Source: an uncultured Eubacteriales bacterium (lineage in GTDB: Bacteria; Bacillota; Clostridia; Oscillospirales; CAG-272). Taken from it: 15,790 nucleotides of DNA. The translations under genes and the position numbers were made by a program. The first letter of the stretch is position 1. Each line of letters begins with the position of its first letter. The DNA lies in contig USGH01000030.1 of assembly GCA_900554225.1 (NCBI GenBank), positions 1 to 15,790 of the forward strand. Direction: 5' to 3'. Shown piece by piece: positions 14,765 through 15,790 of the stretch. The notes beneath the pieces were generated by a model. That model did no database searches. It was not told the DNA's origin and worked only from the letters and a program-made list of their open reading frames with translations.

Positions 14765-15235
14765 GCAGCTCTGCTTATCAAACGCTTTCGGCGTTTTTCC
14801 TTTGTTATTTATAAGGAAACTGCGTTTGGCTTCGGTTATTTATTCTGGCTTCACCAATGCGGAATACCACATCGTATGTGTAGATTTTATTGTTGCCTTG
14901 CGGCGCACCAAAGGACGAGGAAGAAGGACTCTGCGGAGCCCTCCTTCCCCATCCTCTGGACTCCACCTCATCCACCCGGGGTATCCGCTGCGGCGGGGCA
15001 TTTTGGCTGCCGCGGGTTTGGGACAATATAGGATTCCGGTATCCGGTGCTGTCGTTCATCGCCAGTTCCGAATTTGGTTTTGCTATCTGTGTTCGGGCTG
15101 GTATCGCTCGCGTTTCAGTAGGGTTGTTGGGCTTGGATCGTTCGTTTTTCATTATTGGTGGGATGGACTGTACGTTTCTGCGGCTACGCGGGGCTTTGAC
15201 ATAGTCTTTTTGTAGGATTACCGCTAACCGCGACA
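14765..15235 (+). repeat. Family-2 long palindromic element II, left arm
   Basis: Same order of landmarks as element I: TGCTTATCAAACGC, TTTCCTTTGTTATTTATAAGG, AACTGCGTTTGGCTTC, AATGCGGAATACCACATCG, GATTTTATTGTTGCC, TGCG-loop hairpin (14917-14950), CACCCGGGGTATCCGCTG, GCCGCGGGTTTGGGACAATA, CAGTTCCGAATTTGG, GTGTTCGGGCTGG, CGCGTTTCAGT, TTTTTCATTATTGGTGGGAT, GGATTACCGCTAACCGCG. No gene is credible. Confidence 0.88.
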
Positions 15236-15464
15236 TTTTTTCCAATTTCGTTGGATGCAAGTCCATTTCACCAATAATGCCGGGTGCAAAAATGCTGTAA
15301 AACTGCGTTCGTGCGGCTTGTACTGCAAGAAAACGGGTTTCCCATACAGTCTCTAAGCCTCTAACGATGCAGTTATCCCACACAGGCTATACAGTTTTCC
15401 ATACAGCCTAAGCTACTAACGCTACAAATATTCCGTACCGTCACCCATCCAAACAAACGATCCA
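15236..15464. repeat. Family-2 element II, centre
   Basis: About 230 bases. The first 85 match the centre of element I (CAATTTCGTTGGATGCAAG, TCCATTTCACCAA, GCGTTCGTGCGG). The rest differs and contains imperfect repeats of CTAAGCCTCTAACG-like and CACAGGCTATACAGTTTTCC-like sequence. No gene seen. Confidence 0.7.
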
Positions 15465-15790
15465 CCCGCGGTCAGCGCAAATCCTACGAAAGACCATAGC
15501 AAACCTCCACGTAGCCGCAGGCACGAACGATCTATCCCCCCAATAATGAAAAACGTGCGATACCAACCCAACAACCCGACTGAAACGCGAACGATACCAG
15601 CCCGAACACAGATAGCAAAACCAAATTCGGAACTGGGGATAAGCGACCTGCACCGGATACCGGAATCCTATATCCCTATAAGCCCGCGGCAGCAGATATG
15701 CCCCGCCGCAGCGGATCCCCCCGGGTGGATGAGGTGGAGTCCAGAGGATGGGGAAGGAGGGCTCCGCAGAGTCCTTCTTCCTCGTCCTTT
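15465..15790 (-). repeat. Family-2 long palindromic element II, right arm, cut by the window end
   Basis: Inverted relative of the left arm, from CCGCGGTCAGCGCAAATCC through AATAATGAAAAACG, CGCGAACGATACCAGCCCG, CAAATTCGGAACTGG and the hairpin at 15750-15783. It runs off at AGGACGAGG's complement; about 190 bases of arm should follow. Confidence 0.85.

Noticed and set aside
3912..15790. CRISPR array
   Set aside because: Repeats are long, diverged, in both orientations and irregularly spaced; there are no cas genes.

Overview
The window looks like a chromosome segment of a GC-rich, low-oxygen Firmicute, most likely a gut Clostridium relative of the Oscillospiraceae type. This rests on strong AGGAGG-type ribosome binding sites, consensus sigma-A promoters with 17-base spacers, a YmdB / RbfA / NrnA / TruB set, an EndoA-type MazF, and PduL as an apparent housekeeping phosphotransacetylase. 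The genus is inference.

Layout. (1) 1-5700, plus strand: the 3' end of ymdB, a cytosolic GH127-type glycosidase, then ribosome/tRNA maturation genes rbfA and nrnA (ATGA overlap), a 324-base gap with repeats, and truB followed by a small four-helix membrane protein (ATGA overlap). A bidirectional terminator closes this block. (2) 5740-8447: a minus-strand secreted SLH / ricin-like / M23 cell-wall protein and plus-strand pduL diverge from a 380-base region that holds two near-perfect promoters and a 10-bp dyad over the predicted start of the secreted-protein transcript. (3) 8448-9285: a MazF toxin gene with no antitoxin beside it. (4) 9553-11317: a HAD phosphatase and metA (a homoserine O-acetyltransferase by its Glu111), probably co-transcribed. 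(5) 12608-14625, minus strand: nagB-like and then a Gfo/Idh/MocA oxidoreductase, probably one amino-sugar or sugar-phosphate unit with its own promoter at 14712-14740.

The unusual content is in the intergenic DNA. Two repeat families fill nearly every gap. Family 1 is a hairpin element with a conserved tail (six copies). Four copies begin at or just after a stop codon in the sense of that gene (nrnA, pduL, mazF, nagB), and the mazF copy appears to run into the coding sequence and supply an 18-residue C-terminal tail. Family 2 is a long palindromic element of about 1.2 kb made of two diverged inverted arms around a roughly 140-230-base centre. One copy lies at 11345-12590, and a second starts near 14765 and runs off the window. 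These two elements bracket the gfo/idh-nagB pair. Each arm carries a hairpin with a four-base loop whose stem is kept by paired changes in the most diverged arm, which suggests selection on structure. I see no tRNA, rRNA, CRISPR array, transposase or phage gene.
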